Assembly (NCBI RefSeq): GCF_002312805.1
Contig: NZ_NMUA01000023.1
Location: 1-64,000, forward strand
DNA from: Sphingobium sp. D43FB
GTDB taxonomy: Bacteria; Pseudomonadota; Alphaproteobacteria; Sphingomonadales; Sphingomonadaceae
Reading direction: 5' to 3'
DNA: 64,000 nucleotides
The notes beneath the pieces were generated by a model. The model worked only from the letters and a program-made list of their open reading frames with translations, ran no database searches and was not told the DNA's origin. Positions 52,782-61,354 of the stretch are shown here, piece by piece (the first letter of the stretch is position 1; every line of letters starts with the position of its first letter). Both the position numbers and the translations under genes were made by a program.

Positions 52782-53804
52782 ATGGCTTCCTCCATCCTTT
52801 CCATTCGCGGCGTCTCGCGCTGCTACGACGATCGCGCGGTCGTCGAAGGCGCAAGCCTCGATCTGCATGCCGGCCGTATCGCCTGCCTGCTGGGGCCTTC
52901 CGGCTGCGGGAAGAGCACGCTACTGCGGATCATCGCGGGGCTGGAGCCAGTGGATGCGGGCGAGGTCGCACTTGGCGGCGGGATGGTTTCCGCACCCGGC
53001 CTGACGTTGCCGCCCGAGCATCGCAGCATCGGGCTGGTGTTCCAGGACTTCGCCCTGTTTCCGCATCTCGATGTGGCGGACAACGTCGCGTTCGGCCTGA
53101 CCGGCATGAAGCCAGCCGCCCGGCGTGAGCGCGCCAAGGATCTGCTCGCGCGGTTTCATGTCGAGCAGCTGGCAGAGGCATGGCCGCACATGCTTTCGGG
53201 CGGCGAGCAGCAACGGGTCGCCATCGCGCGGGCGCTGGCAAGGGAGCCGGCGGTGTTGCTGCTCGACGAGCCCTTCTCCGGGCTCGACGGGCACCTGCGC
53301 GCCGCCGTGCGCCAATCCGTGCTCGCCGATCTGCGCGCGGCCGGCGCGGCCGTCCTTATCGTCACGCACGATCCGGAGGAAGCGATGCTGATGGCCGATG
53401 ACCTGATCCTGATGACGTCGGGCCGCATCCTCCAGACCGGCAGCGCCGAGGACTGCTACCGCCATCCGGTTTCCGTCGAGGCGGCACGGCTGCTGGGCGA
53501 TGCCGTGGTCCTGCCCGCACGGGTCGCCAGCGGCGTCGCGATCACCGATTTCGGCACCGCGCCCGCCCCTGCACTGCCGGACGGGCCGGCGCGGGTCATG
53601 GTGCGGCCGGAAGACTTCCGCCTCGATGGTGACGGTCCCCCTGCGACCGCCATAAAGACAGGCTTCGCCGGCGCGTTCCATACGGTCACGGTTGCGGCGA
53701 ACGGCCACACCATCACTGTCCGCACGGTCGGGAAGCCGCCGGCGGCGGGAACGCAGACCGGCGTCTCGTTCGATGCTGCCCGGGCCTGCGTCTATGAAGG
53801 CTGA
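52782..53804 (+). CDS. fbpC: Fe(3+) ABC transporter ATP-binding protein, FbpC type
   Basis: A 340-aa ATPase: Walker A LGPSGCGKST, Q-loop VFQDFALFPHL, signature MLSGGEQQRVAIARALA, Walker B LLLDEPFSGLD and H-loop VTHDPEEA. A C-terminal TOBE-like domain contains ARVMVRPEDFRLD. It powers the permease above. The ATG at 52782 has a gggg(g) site; a longer frame from 52746 overlaps fbpB and is not preferred. The four-helix paralog starts seven bases after the stop, so it may be co-transcribed. Confidence 0.92.
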   Translation: MASSILSIRGVSRCYDDRAVVEGASLDLHAGRIACLLGPSGCGKSTLLRIIAGLEPVDAGEVALGGGMVSAPGLTLPPEHRSIGLVFQDFALFPHLDVADNVAFGLTGMKPAARRERAKDLLARFHVEQLAEAWPHMLSGGEQQRVAIARALAREPAVLLLDEPFSGLDGHLRAAVRQSVLADLRAAGAAVLIVTHDPEEAMLMADDLILMTSGRILQTGSAEDCYRHPVSVEAARLLGDAVVLPARVASGVAITDFGTAPAPALPDGPARVMVRPEDFRLDGDGPPATAIKTGFAGAFHTVTVAANGHTITVRTVGKPPAAGTQTGVSFDAARACVYEG

Positions 53805-53810
53805 TCGACG

Positions 53811-54176
53811 ATGAAGACTGTTCGTGTTCTCACCATCCTCGTCGCGGCGCTGCTCGCCCTGGGCGAGATCGCACGCTGGTGGGGCGATCCCCGCCTGGTG
53901 CCGCTTGCCTTCGACGAGATTGCCGTCGCGGCCGCCATGCTGGGAGCGACACTCGTGCAGCGACGGTTCGGCCCCGCACCCCTGGCTGCCGCATGGGGGG
54001 CTTTCTGCGGTCTCGTCCTGTCGCTGCTCGTTCCCACCCTCGATCATCTGCTGCATGGTCCGCCGAAGGACAGCGCGGCCTTCTACGCAGTCATTCTCAC
54101 GGCAATGCTGGCGCTTGGCCTTGGCGTGGTCTGGTGGATACTGGCGCAGTCGTGGGAACGAAGACCCGTGCATTGA
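53811..54176 (+). CDS. Four-helix membrane protein, paralog B
   Basis: A 121-aa protein with the same layout as the gene at 47532 (identical blocks LLALGEIARWWG, and SLLVPTLDHLLHGPPKDSA). It differs mainly in the N-terminal and last 20 residues (VVWWILAQSWERRPVH). It is attached to the iron-importer operon, seven bases after fbpC. The decayed YdjM-like copy lies opposite its end. Confidence 0.8.
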   Translation: MKTVRVLTILVAALLALGEIARWWGDPRLVPLAFDEIAVAAAMLGATLVQRRFGPAPLAAAWGAFCGLVLSLLVPTLDHLLHGPPKDSAAFYAVILTAMLALGLGVVWWILAQSWERRPVH

Positions 54177-54420
54177 ACCGGCCTGCTTCGGGCTGGCGAG
54201 CATAACGCGCATCGCCGACGACGACCTCTACGCCTTCGGCATCGCGGTGTATCGCGGCGAACGGATAACGCGACCATTAAAGGAAATCCGCCATCGGCTT
54301 TTCCTGCCGCGCCGCAAGGACGATGGCCGGATCATCCGTGTTCGTCGGGACAAGCGGCGGTTCGAGCGCGAGACGCCGCGCGGGATAGCGCGGCAGGTGG
54401 CGAAGGTTTGCCCCGGCATT
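54110..54420 (-). pseudogene. Decayed C-terminal copy of the YdjM-like hydrolase
   Basis: The minus strand reads LEPPLVPTNTDDPAIVLAAR, then QEKPMADFL-stop-WSRYPFAAIHRDAEG and VVVGDARYARQPEAG. This aligns along its length with the end of the intact gene at 47812, where a Tyr stands instead of the stop. The 5' two-thirds is missing. Confidence 0.8.
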
Positions 54421-54746
54421 ACCGTTCCGATGGGTCGGCTGAATGAAGCCGTGATCGGCCATCTCGAACGGCGGGACGAATGGGTGGATCAGCGGCGGCT
54501 TCACGTCGCCGATCTGGAGCGCCGTGCGACCGAGTCCCCGATGGCGCAGTTATTCAGGAAGACCATCGAGCGGAACAGCATCCTCCACATCATCGGCGAA
54601 GCGCTGGGTCCACAGGAGCCGATGCCGGGCAGAACAAAATCAGGGAAGCCATAGCGCCTCGCGCACCAGTCAACGATTCCCGCTCAAAATCCACTTTGAC
54701 CCGGCTCACCATGTAGACGAACTGGTATCATTGTGGAGGCCGACCG
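54421..54746. other. Region downstream of the decayed copy, no gene seen
   Basis: About 330 bases with short open frames on both strands and no ribosome sites or recognised motifs. It is probably leftover from the same duplication or an adjacent deletion. Confidence 0.35.
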
Positions 54747-55157
54747 TCAGTCTGATTGGAGCAGCGTCTTCGCTACCAGGCCATAGCTTGAAGGGTGCAC
54801 GCGGTCGCGCGAGGGGAAGCGCAGCAAATCGAGGGTTTCATCGGCATAGGTCGCGGCGACAGAACTCACGATGTAGGCGCGGTGTCGATTGTAGGGGAGC
54901 AGCCAGATCACACGGCGCGTGGCGATCCGCGCGCGGATGGCTCGCAGTTCTTCGGCAAGGCGCGGCGTCGCGGCATCGTTGGACCCGATTGCAAAGATTG
55001 ATGCGCCATATCGCTTTATGGGTAAGCGCCAGCGTAGGATCTGGTGCGCGCTCGCTCGCTCAGCGGCCAGCACGTCGCACTGGGCGGCGTACCGCGCGTT
55101 TATGGCGCGGGCGGTCCCCAACCCGGTACTGTCTCCAAGAATGAGGCATTCGAACAC
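54747..55157 (-). CDS. SGNH-hydrolase-like small protein
   Basis: A 136-aa protein with an SGNH-type pattern. ILGDSTGLG (nucleophile Ser in GDS), GSND (block III) and DRVHPSSYG (catalytic Asp and His, D-x-x-H) appear in the expected order. It is shorter than most family members (180-250) and has no signal peptide. It could be an esterase or transglycosylase-like enzyme in the transfer region, but the substrate is unknown. The start is GTG with an aggagc site. Confidence 0.7.
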   Translation of the reverse strand: MFECLILGDSTGLGTARAINARYAAQCDVLAAERASAHQILRWRLPIKRYGASIFAIGSNDAATPRLAEELRAIRARIATRRVIWLLPYNRHRAYIVSSVAATYADETLDLLRFPSRDRVHPSSYGLVAKTLLQSD

Positions 55158-55201
55158 CGGGCTCTGCTCCTCGCATGCTGAAAGGGAAGGTTACGAACGG
55201 C

Positions 55202-55498
55202 TCATCGCAAACGGGAGCCCTTGGGCCCGCTCCGCTCCTGTTCCCCGTCGTCGATCTGCCGGCTCATTTCCGAAAGGTCCGCCTTGGCCACGAGGTAGAT
55301 GCCCTCCTCCTTGAAAAAAGCGTTGATCCGCTTCGCCTCGTTCAGGGGCGGGAGAAGCGAGCCGAAGCGATTGGACCACCACTGGTCCACGAAGCGCAGG
55401 AGGCCTTTCTGCGCATCGATCTCACTTTGGTAAACCTCGAGCGTCTCGTGACCCTCATACAGTATGACAAGAACCGAGGCGTGCATGATGCTGTCCAT
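55202..55498 (-). CDS. Hypothetical protein, Trp/aromatic-rich
   Basis: This 98-aa frame from ATG 55498 reads MDSIMHASVLVILYEGHETL, then GLLRFVDQWWSNRFGSLLPP and ALNEAKRINAFF-type sequence, and looks coding. It has no recognised motif. Its start codon shares one base with the stop of the next upstream frame (TGATG), which suggests translational coupling. Confidence 0.55.
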   Translation of the reverse strand: MDSIMHASVLVILYEGHETLEVYQSEIDAQKGLLRFVDQWWSNRFGSLLPPLNEAKRINAFFKEEGIYLVAKADLSEMSRQIDDGEQERSGPKGSRLR

Positions 55499-55815
55499 CA
55501 AGAAGGGGCAGGAACGGCGCGGGGCGAGCGCCACCTAGCTTCGACTTTTTGATGTCGCTCAATAAGTAGTTTCCGAATCTTGAATTCCGAACTCTGTGCC
55601 CCTTGGCGGGATTGACCCTCGTCTAAAACAACACCCATAATGGAGGTGAAACCTTCTAGATTAATTATATTCCTTGTTTTGGCATAGCGATATTCGCTTT
55701 CCTGCGTGTGATTGACTGTATGATTACGAGGATAGGCCCATGCTGCACGCCATCCAATTGGTGAAATCTCGTCTCGAACAACATTGTCAATAAGCTTGTT
55801 GCGATCAATTCGCAA
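55498..55815 (-). CDS. Hypothetical protein in AT-rich patch
   Basis: A 105-aa frame (TTG start assumed at 55815) with sequence such as PIGWRAAWAYPRNHTVNHTQ and EYRYAKTRNIINLEGFTSIM. Codon use and composition are far more AT-rich than the rest of the window. The frame is open further upstream (about 25 codons to 55880), so the real start is uncertain and it may be a truncated gene. It is coupled by TGATG to the following gene. Confidence 0.45.
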   Translation of the reverse strand: MRIDRNKLIDNVVRDEISPIGWRAAWAYPRNHTVNHTQESEYRYAKTRNIINLEGFTSIMGVVLDEGQSRQGAQSSEFKIRKLLIERHQKVEARWRSPRAVPAPS

Positions 55816-56008
55816 AAGAGTTGCGGCAGCGCAAGCCCGGATCTTGATGTGGTGCTGGCCCTTGGGATGTTCAGTTTCCCGAGAGTATGGATAATGTGAT
55901 CGTCGCGCTCGGTAAGGATCGCGGGACCTGGCTTTTGGTATCCTATTTTCGGAACCGCGCAGGCCGGTGAAGCTTTGTTGGTGATTGTCGGTTATATGGT
56001 TATCCGCG

Positions 56009-56278
56009 ATGCAACAGCTGACAGCAATTGAACTGGCGAACTGGTTGGCGCTTTATCTCGCCGCAGGCTTGTGCTGCGCGATTGCCCTGGCTCTCTCCTG
56101 CGCGACGACGATGGTCGAGCTGTACCGCGAGCGAAGCTGGGCCACCGTCACTTCCTTGCGATCGGCCGTTCTGTTCGTGCCGAGAACATGGTGGCGCTGG
56201 CAGAAGCTCTATTTGACGTCCATGCCGGTGACGCTCGGTGTCGTCATGCTCTTCGCCGCATCGATGAGCTGGAGCTAG
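56009..56278 (+). CDS. Small two-helix membrane protein
   Basis: An 89-aa protein from ATG 56009. It has two hydrophobic helices (ANWLALYLAAGLCCAIALAL and LTSMPVTLGVVMLFAASMSW) around a basic, Trp-containing loop (VPRTWWRWQKLY). No family is recognised. Its stop overlaps the end of the opposing 431-aa gene by four bases. A conjugation-associated role is possible from its location only. Confidence 0.5.
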   Translation: MQQLTAIELANWLALYLAAGLCCAIALALSCATTMVELYRERSWATVTSLRSAVLFVPRTWWRWQKLYLTSMPVTLGVVMLFAASMSWS

Positions 56279-57570
56279 GCGCCAAAAGCGCGACGGACGA
56301 TGGATGCGACGCGTTGCTGATCCACGTCGGCGGGAGACACACAGACAACGGGGGCGATCTGTGCCATCCGCGGGTGAGTGACTGCTTTGGTCGCCAGATA
56401 GACGTCATCGGTGGATCCCATGGCCTCCACGATGATCGTCCTGATCTCGCCGGAATCCCGGGATCGGGCTTCCAGGATGAAATCAGGGCGGCAGGAGCCA
56501 ACTGGCGTAAGGGTGTCGAACACAGGTTTCTCAAGGGCAAGGTCGATTCCGCTGCGTTCGAAAGACCATCGCAGTTTGATGAGTTCACGCAGCACGCTGC
56601 GCTCGAATTCGGAATCGACAGGGATGAACCGCTTGCCCGAGTAGATGGGCTGGGCATAGCCGCGAAGCGGCGCGTAACCATGGGCTTCGGGATATTCGCC
56701 AGCGACGACGATTGCGAGGTACGGACCCTTGATCGGGTTGCTGCGGATCGATGGCGACTGGACGCGGTTGGCGAGCACGACGGGATCGCCCCCTGCGACG
56801 TGGATCGTGGAGCCGCGGAACTCGTGGGCAAACAGGGCAAGGAAAGCCTGGGGGGCGTGGCCGCGCGGCCAGATTTGGGCCAAATCGCGCAGGCGCGCGT
56901 ATACGCGTTTGCTGTGGAGCGCCTGCGCATGCGTCCAGAATGCCCTGCCGAGCTCGATGCCTGGCGCGATCTCGACTTTTCCGGCAGCGGCCGACAGCAC
57001 CCTGAATTCGTCGCTGATCGAGCGCTCGGCCGCCTCTTCGGACAAAGGCGGGTAGCGGTTGAGCCCGGAAAGGTTGAGAAGCCGCCACAGAAGGCGCGCA
57101 AGCCGCGGAACCGATGCCTGCCGGGTCCGGTCGTCGGTGCTTTCCTCCACCGGACGCTGCGCGAGTTTTTCCGGCGCGGGCCGCAAGACCTCGAAATAGC
57201 CTGTGGGCGGATCTGCCGGGCTCTCCTGCGTCCGCACCTCAGTAATGCGGTTCGTGGCCTGATCGCGGAAGAACGGGCAATCGGGCTGATGCTCGGGCCT
57301 GTTGGTGCTCGTGAGACGTCGCAGATAATAGGTTTCGGCCTCCGACAGAAAGGCAGGCGTCAGGATCGGCGGTGCTTCCCCGGCGGGCAGGCAATCGCAG
57401 GCAATCCATTTTTCGCCGATCCGCGCTTGCTGGACCAGCATGATGCTGGCCTCTTCGTCGCCCCGCGAACCCGCGTCGACATACCAGCGCACGAGCGCAT
57501 CCCGGACGGGCGCGGGGAGCGGAATTCGGCCCGCGCCGCACCCATTGCTGTGGCGCGCGATCAACCACAT
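56275..57570 (-). CDS. Protein with Cys motif and PD-(D/E)XK-like C-terminus (DUF1173-like)
   Basis: About 431 aa from the ATG at 57570. The N-terminal half holds CDCLPAGE and an RPEHQPDCPFF cluster, possibly a metal site. The C-terminal third reads PDFILEARSRDSGEIRTIIV with EAMG, a plausible restriction-endonuclease-like core (Asp and Glu before the E-x-M). It resembles DUF1173-type proteins found beside transfer genes in sphingomonad plasmids, by recalled similarity. The frame is open to 57660, but starting there would leave no promoter space from the divergent lytic transglycosylase. It could process DNA or RNA during transfer; this is unproven. Confidence 0.6.
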   Translation of the reverse strand: MWLIARHSNGCGAGRIPLPAPVRDALVRWYVDAGSRGDEEASIMLVQQARIGEKWIACDCLPAGEAPPILTPAFLSEAETYYLRRLTSTNRPEHQPDCPFFRDQATNRITEVRTQESPADPPTGYFEVLRPAPEKLAQRPVEESTDDRTRQASVPRLARLLWRLLNLSGLNRYPPLSEEAAERSISDEFRVLSAAAGKVEIAPGIELGRAFWTHAQALHSKRVYARLRDLAQIWPRGHAPQAFLALFAHEFRGSTIHVAGGDPVVLANRVQSPSIRSNPIKGPYLAIVVAGEYPEAHGYAPLRGYAQPIYSGKRFIPVDSEFERSVLRELIKLRWSFERSGIDLALEKPVFDTLTPVGSCRPDFILEARSRDSGEIRTIIVEAMGSTDDVYLATKAVTHPRMAQIAPVVCVSPADVDQQRVASIVRRAFGA

Positions 57571-57680
57571 GGTGGCTGCGCTGACCCGCTGGCTGGGGCG
57601 GCGTTCTCGCCGTCTCCATGGATTGACAAGCGAGGCTCGGCTGATCTCCACTTTCCCCAACGCAGAATTGGGAGGTCTTC

Positions 57681-58616
57681 ATGCGATCGACTTTGGTTGG
57701 CGTCGGGGTTCTGGCGGCGGTGTTGGGAGCCGGTGCGGTGGGCGCATCCCCACCCGCCAGATCCGCCCGCAGCGTGCAGCTTATCGCGATGGGCGTCGCC
57801 CCGTTGCCCGAGAAGGCGCCAGCCCGCGAGGTCCCCGAGCTCTCCTTGCAGTTCCGGGTTCACGATCTCAGCCGGCGGTGGGTCGAGCATCAGATGGGTG
57901 CCAGCTTTACTGCTGTTCCCCCAGCGCAAGACGCCGCGGATGGCGATCCCTTTGCCTATGTCGGCGTGGCGCAGCCGTCCGTTTCTCCCATGGTAGGTTC
58001 CGCCAATTCGGTTTCGCCCATTCCCGTACCGCTCTGGATGCGCGGGGGAGCCATCTACGCGTCGACCGCCGCCCGCTATGTACCAGGCTGCTCGCTTCCT
58101 GATTACCGGCCGACGGGATTTCTGAGATCGGATGCAGAGTTTCGCCGCGCCGGCTACTTCGGGATGATGAGCAATATCGCCTGCGAATACGGGATCCCGG
58201 TCGGCTTGTTCGACGCCATGATCATTCGCGAGAGCCGCTACCAGCCCAATGTCTATTCGCCCAAGAACGCTTTCGGACTGACCCAGCTCATGCCGGCGAC
58301 GGCGGTTTCGCTCGGCGTCAATCGCTACAGTGTCGAAGGCAATCTGCGGGGCGGCGCGAAGTATCTGCGCGAGCAGCTCGATCGCTTTGGCCACTACCAC
58401 TTGGCCCTCGCGGCATACAATGCTGGGCCCGGGCGAGTACGCAATGGCCGTGTTCCGCAGATCGCCGAGACCCAGGCCTATGTTGAGAATGTCCTGCTCA
58501 ACTGGTCGCGGCTGAGTGGTGTCGGGCGCCAAGCGACCATCGTTTCGCCCGCGACAGTCACTTATGCTCAGCCGCGTCCCACCAGCGGTAGGAGAGCCGC
58601 TGTGTCGACGTTCTAG
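57681..58616 (+). CDS. Lytic transglycosylase of transfer system (VirB1-like)
   Basis: A 311-aa exported protein with a signal peptide (LVGVGVLAAVLGAGAVGASP). Its SLT domain spans about residues 175-285: catalytic Glu in MIIRESRYQP, NAFGLTQLMPATA, and LALAAYNAGPGRV. It cuts peptidoglycan with anhydro products, opening the wall for a secretion channel. A gggagg site precedes the ATG. It is separated from the tra operon by two regulator-like genes. Confidence 0.9.
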   Translation: MRSTLVGVGVLAAVLGAGAVGASPPARSARSVQLIAMGVAPLPEKAPAREVPELSLQFRVHDLSRRWVEHQMGASFTAVPPAQDAADGDPFAYVGVAQPSVSPMVGSANSVSPIPVPLWMRGGAIYASTAARYVPGCSLPDYRPTGFLRSDAEFRRAGYFGMMSNIACEYGIPVGLFDAMIIRESRYQPNVYSPKNAFGLTQLMPATAVSLGVNRYSVEGNLRGGAKYLREQLDRFGHYHLALAAYNAGPGRVRNGRVPQIAETQAYVENVLLNWSRLSGVGRQATIVSPATVTYAQPRPTSGRRAAVSTF

Positions 58617-58657
58617 CCCGGCCAGTTCTTGGTCGATGTCCATCGCGGAGGATCCGG

Positions 58658-59152
58658 CTAGAGGTCGAAATCGCCGCCGTTGGTAAGGCGGTTTCTGCGC
58701 TCATGGATTGCCTCGACCTCTTCGGTGACCTTCTTGATCAAGGCATTCTGCAACGCCGGACTCCAGTTCAGCCTGATCTCGGTTCCATCGATGCCGCCGA
58801 GTTCCTCGAGCACTCCGATCATCTTTTGGGGTGTGCCCACGCAGATATCGCAGAGCATGAAAACCGCGGTAGAATAGCATCGGCGGTAATAGGTATCGAG
58901 GTCCTTGAAGGCTTTCAGGCAGACATATGCGTGAACCAGATTCATGCCGAGCGCATGTAATATGCGTTCGAACTCGGGAAGCGTCATAGTCGCCCGCTTC
59001 TCGGGGTCCCTATGCAATAAGACACCCAGCCTCGATTTGCTGATGCCGGTTAAAGGCGCCAGCTTACGCTGCGTGGTGTTCTTTTCGGCCATAGCCTGGA
59101 GGATCAGGGGGACATAATCCCCCTCAAGCTCGTCGCCTCCCGCGACCTCCAC
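58658..59152 (-). CDS. HTH (XRE-like) regulator
   Basis: A 164-aa protein with an N-terminal helix-turn-helix (TTQRKLAPLTGISKSRLGVL) and an all-alpha C-terminal part with three cysteines (RRCYSTAVFMLCDICVG). It probably represses a nearby promoter, perhaps of the transfer genes to its right. The start is GTG; Met22 is a shorter option. Confidence 0.7.
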   Translation of the reverse strand: MEVAGGDELEGDYVPLILQAMAEKNTTQRKLAPLTGISKSRLGVLLHRDPEKRATMTLPEFERILHALGMNLVHAYVCLKAFKDLDTYYRRCYSTAVFMLCDICVGTPQKMIGVLEELGGIDGTEIRLNWSPALQNALIKKVTEEVEAIHERRNRLTNGGDFDL

Positions 59153-59305
59153 AACTTACGCCCCTACCTTGGCAAGAGATGGCATATTGATCCCCCAGCG
59201 CGGCACGGATGGGGTGAGACAATCATAGCAGAATAGCCAATGCAAGCCTCGGTTAGGACGAAATCTGTCCGCAACGAATAGCTAACGTGCTGGCAACCAG
59301 CGTTT

Positions 59306-59746
59306 TTAGCTATGAACGCCGTTCGCTGATCCGTTGGTACGGGGTTGATCGAACTCGTCCAGTTCGAGTTTCGCTATCACGCGCGCTGTCTTTTGCTCGA
59401 CGAGATAATCGAAAAGGAGAGCGGACAGGGCATCGCTGACCGAGATATCTGTCGCGAGTCTTTTTTCGAGAAGTTGCTGAATACGCTCGAGGTTTTCCGC
59501 GCTTGTTTCCGTAATGGACAAGTGAATGCGAATTGCGCCGTCGGTCGGGAGCGTGACGAGATGCTGCTTTAGGTTTTTCGCATCCTCATCATCGATCTTT
59601 TCTATTCCCGGAACCCGGCTGTTCACGAGATCTTCGAGAGTTTGATAGCGCTTCGTCTCATTGGAATGAAGCCGAAGGCTCTCGGTCGTAAGCCGGAAGA
59701 GGGGTTCGGAGATATCAAGTGTATAACCTCGTGAGTCAGCGCCCAT
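59306..59746 (-). CDS. Hypothetical, possible transfer regulator
   Basis: This 146-aa acidic, helical protein (SEPLFRLTTESLRLHSNETK, RIQQLLEKRLATDISVSDAL) has no membrane segment or recognised motif. Its place upstream of traA, opposite in direction, suits a regulator or relaxosome accessory protein. The ATG at 59746 is preferred to a GTG three codons upstream. Confidence 0.55.
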   Translation of the reverse strand: MGADSRGYTLDISEPLFRLTTESLRLHSNETKRYQTLEDLVNSRVPGIEKIDDEDAKNLKQHLVTLPTDGAIRIHLSITETSAENLERIQQLLEKRLATDISVSDALSALLFDYLVEQKTARVIAKLELDEFDQPRTNGSANGVHS

Positions 59747-60116
59747 AGTGCCCACGTCCTGAATTGCTCTGGTTCATTAGAGCCCGATTATGGTCGGCCG
59801 CCTTGACGAGATAATGAACGGCCAATGGTTAATATCTGACAAGATTGCCGCCGCGAATCTATCGTGAAAGAGGCCAGTCCGCAATTGCGGGGCACGATGC
59901 CCTGCAACCTCGGCCAGCGCGCCCCATAATCCGGGGCACGATGCCCCGCCTATCGGGGCGCCCCGCCCCAGTATTACCCCGATCAATCAAGGAAATGGAA
60001 AAAACTTCGCGATTCGCGGCGGCCGATCGCGCGCTCGGTTGCCGCCCCTGGAGCCGATGGTCCAGCTTTTCAATGGGCGCGGATCCGTCGCGTCTCCATG
60101 TGAAGGAAACCCCATC
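59747..60116. other. Region upstream of the tra operon
   Basis: About 370 bases without a supported gene. It contains the repeated ggggcacgatgccc elements, listed separately, and presumably the tra promoter. Confidence 0.4.
59889..59948. repeat. Palindromic GGGGCA-cga-TGCCCC elements
   Basis: ggggcacgatgccc occurs at 59889-59902 and again inside the 17-bp palindrome CGGGGCA-cga-TGCCCCG at 59932-59948. It is followed by a further GC-rich symmetrical stretch (cggggcgccccg). These are candidate operators or a hairpin in the tra leader. Confidence 0.55.
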
Positions 60117-60437
60117 ATGCACTCTGTCTTCAAAGAGAGCGGGCGCGCGGAGCTGGTGATTCTCGTCCTCGCGGTGCTCCTGTTCGCTTGTATCTGGTTC
60201 GCGGCGCCAGCGTTCGCCGGCGCCGACACTACCTTCGATACTGCGCTCACCAAGTTCACCGATTTCCTCGAGGGGTCGGGCGGCAAGATCATCACCGTGC
60301 TCAGCCTCGCCGGCGGCATCGTGGCGCTGGCCTCCGGCCGCTTCTCGATGGGCCAGATCGCCATCCCAGTCGGTGTGGGTGTCGGCGCCGGCACCGGCAT
60401 TCCGATCGTCACCTCGACCGTGACGGCGACGATCTGA
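60117..60437 (+). CDS. traA: F-type conjugative pilin (TraA)
   Basis: A 106-aa prepilin. It has a long leader with a hydrophobic stretch ending APAFA-GADTTF (cleavage near residue 36). The mature part has two membrane helices (IITVLSLAGGIVALASGRFS and IAIPVGVGVGAGTGIPIVTS), as in F pilins and VirB2/TrbC. It is the pilus subunit. A gaaggaaac site precedes the ATG. It is first in the order A-L-E-K-B, identical to the F tra region. Confidence 0.85.
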   Translation: MHSVFKESGRAELVILVLAVLLFACIWFAAPAFAGADTTFDTALTKFTDFLEGSGGKIITVLSLAGGIVALASGRFSMGQIAIPVGVGVGAGTGIPIVTSTVTATI

Positions 60438-60495
60438 CAGTCCCGGCGATCGGGCGAAGTAGCAGCTTCGGCCGATCCAAGGAGAGGGTGGTGCA

Positions 60496-60786
60496 ATGGC
60501 CGTGGACAAGTACGTCATCCCAACGCATCTGGATGATCCCGAGCTGATCGGGCTGTGGACCCTGGATGAGTTCCTGGCGATGGTCATACCCTTCGCCTGG
60601 GGGATCCTGTCTCAGCACATCCTCATCGGCGTGGCGCTTTCGGGTGCAGGCTGGTGGGGTCTCAGAAAAGCTAAGGCAGGCCGGGCGACGTCGTGGCTTC
60701 TCCACTTGGCCTATTGGTATCTCCCGGCCGGGTTCACCGGCCTGAGAGCCACGCCACCCTCATACCTTCGATTGATGGCGGGGTGA
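60496..60786 (+). CDS. traL: Conjugal transfer pilus assembly protein TraL
   Basis: A 96-aa protein with the TraL opening YVIPTHLDDPELIGLWTLDE, two membrane helices and the end WYLPAGFTGLRATPPSY. It belongs to the inner-membrane pilus assembly set. It lies one base before traE. Confidence 0.9.
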   Translation: MAVDKYVIPTHLDDPELIGLWTLDEFLAMVIPFAWGILSQHILIGVALSGAGWWGLRKAKAGRATSWLLHLAYWYLPAGFTGLRATPPSYLRLMAG

Positions 60787-60787
60787 T

Positions 60788-61354
60788 ATGGAACTTTCGT
60801 ACAGCCATTCGCACAGCCAGCGGGTTCTCCGGCAGCGGAATATCCTGGCGATCGTCGCGGCCGCGCTCTGCGCGCTGACGATACTGCTCCTGATCTTCAC
60901 GGTATCGCGGGACCGGGAGGTGGTTCTTCAGCCGATTCTGCGCTCTCCCGTCACGGTGAGTTCGGCCGGTGTGAGCCGCGAATATCTCGAGATGATTACG
61001 CGCGATACGGTCGTGCTGACCCTCGATCGCAGCCCGCAGAACCTCGAATACTGGATGAACGCGGTGCTCGATATCACGTCGTCGCGGATGCAGGGCAAGA
61101 TCAAGGCGGACCTGCTCAAGATCGTCAACGAGCAGCGTGGATCGTCGATCTCCCAGTTCTTTACGATCGAAAAGATGGAACTCGACACCAGGAACCTTCG
61201 CTCGGAGGTCACGGGCAGCCTGCACACGATCGTCGGGAACAAGGTGATCTCCAACGAGCGTCGGACCTTCCGGTACGATTGGGAATATTCCGGTCTCTCG
61301 CTGAAGTTGATCGGCTTCGGAATGGTGACGACCGAAGAGGGGAAGGACAAATGA
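60788..61354 (+). CDS. traE: Conjugal transfer protein TraE
   Basis: A 188-aa VirB8-like protein with a single N-terminal helix (ILAIVAAALCALTILLLIFT) and a periplasmic domain (GVSREYLEMITRDTVVLTLD through FRYDWEYSGLSLKLIGFGMV). It connects the channel parts in the inner membrane. The stop overlaps the traK start as ATGA. Confidence 0.9.
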   Translation: MELSYSHSHSQRVLRQRNILAIVAAALCALTILLLIFTVSRDREVVLQPILRSPVTVSSAGVSREYLEMITRDTVVLTLDRSPQNLEYWMNAVLDITSSRMQGKIKADLLKIVNEQRGSSISQFFTIEKMELDTRNLRSEVTGSLHTIVGNKVISNERRTFRYDWEYSGLSLKLIGFGMVTTEEGKDK

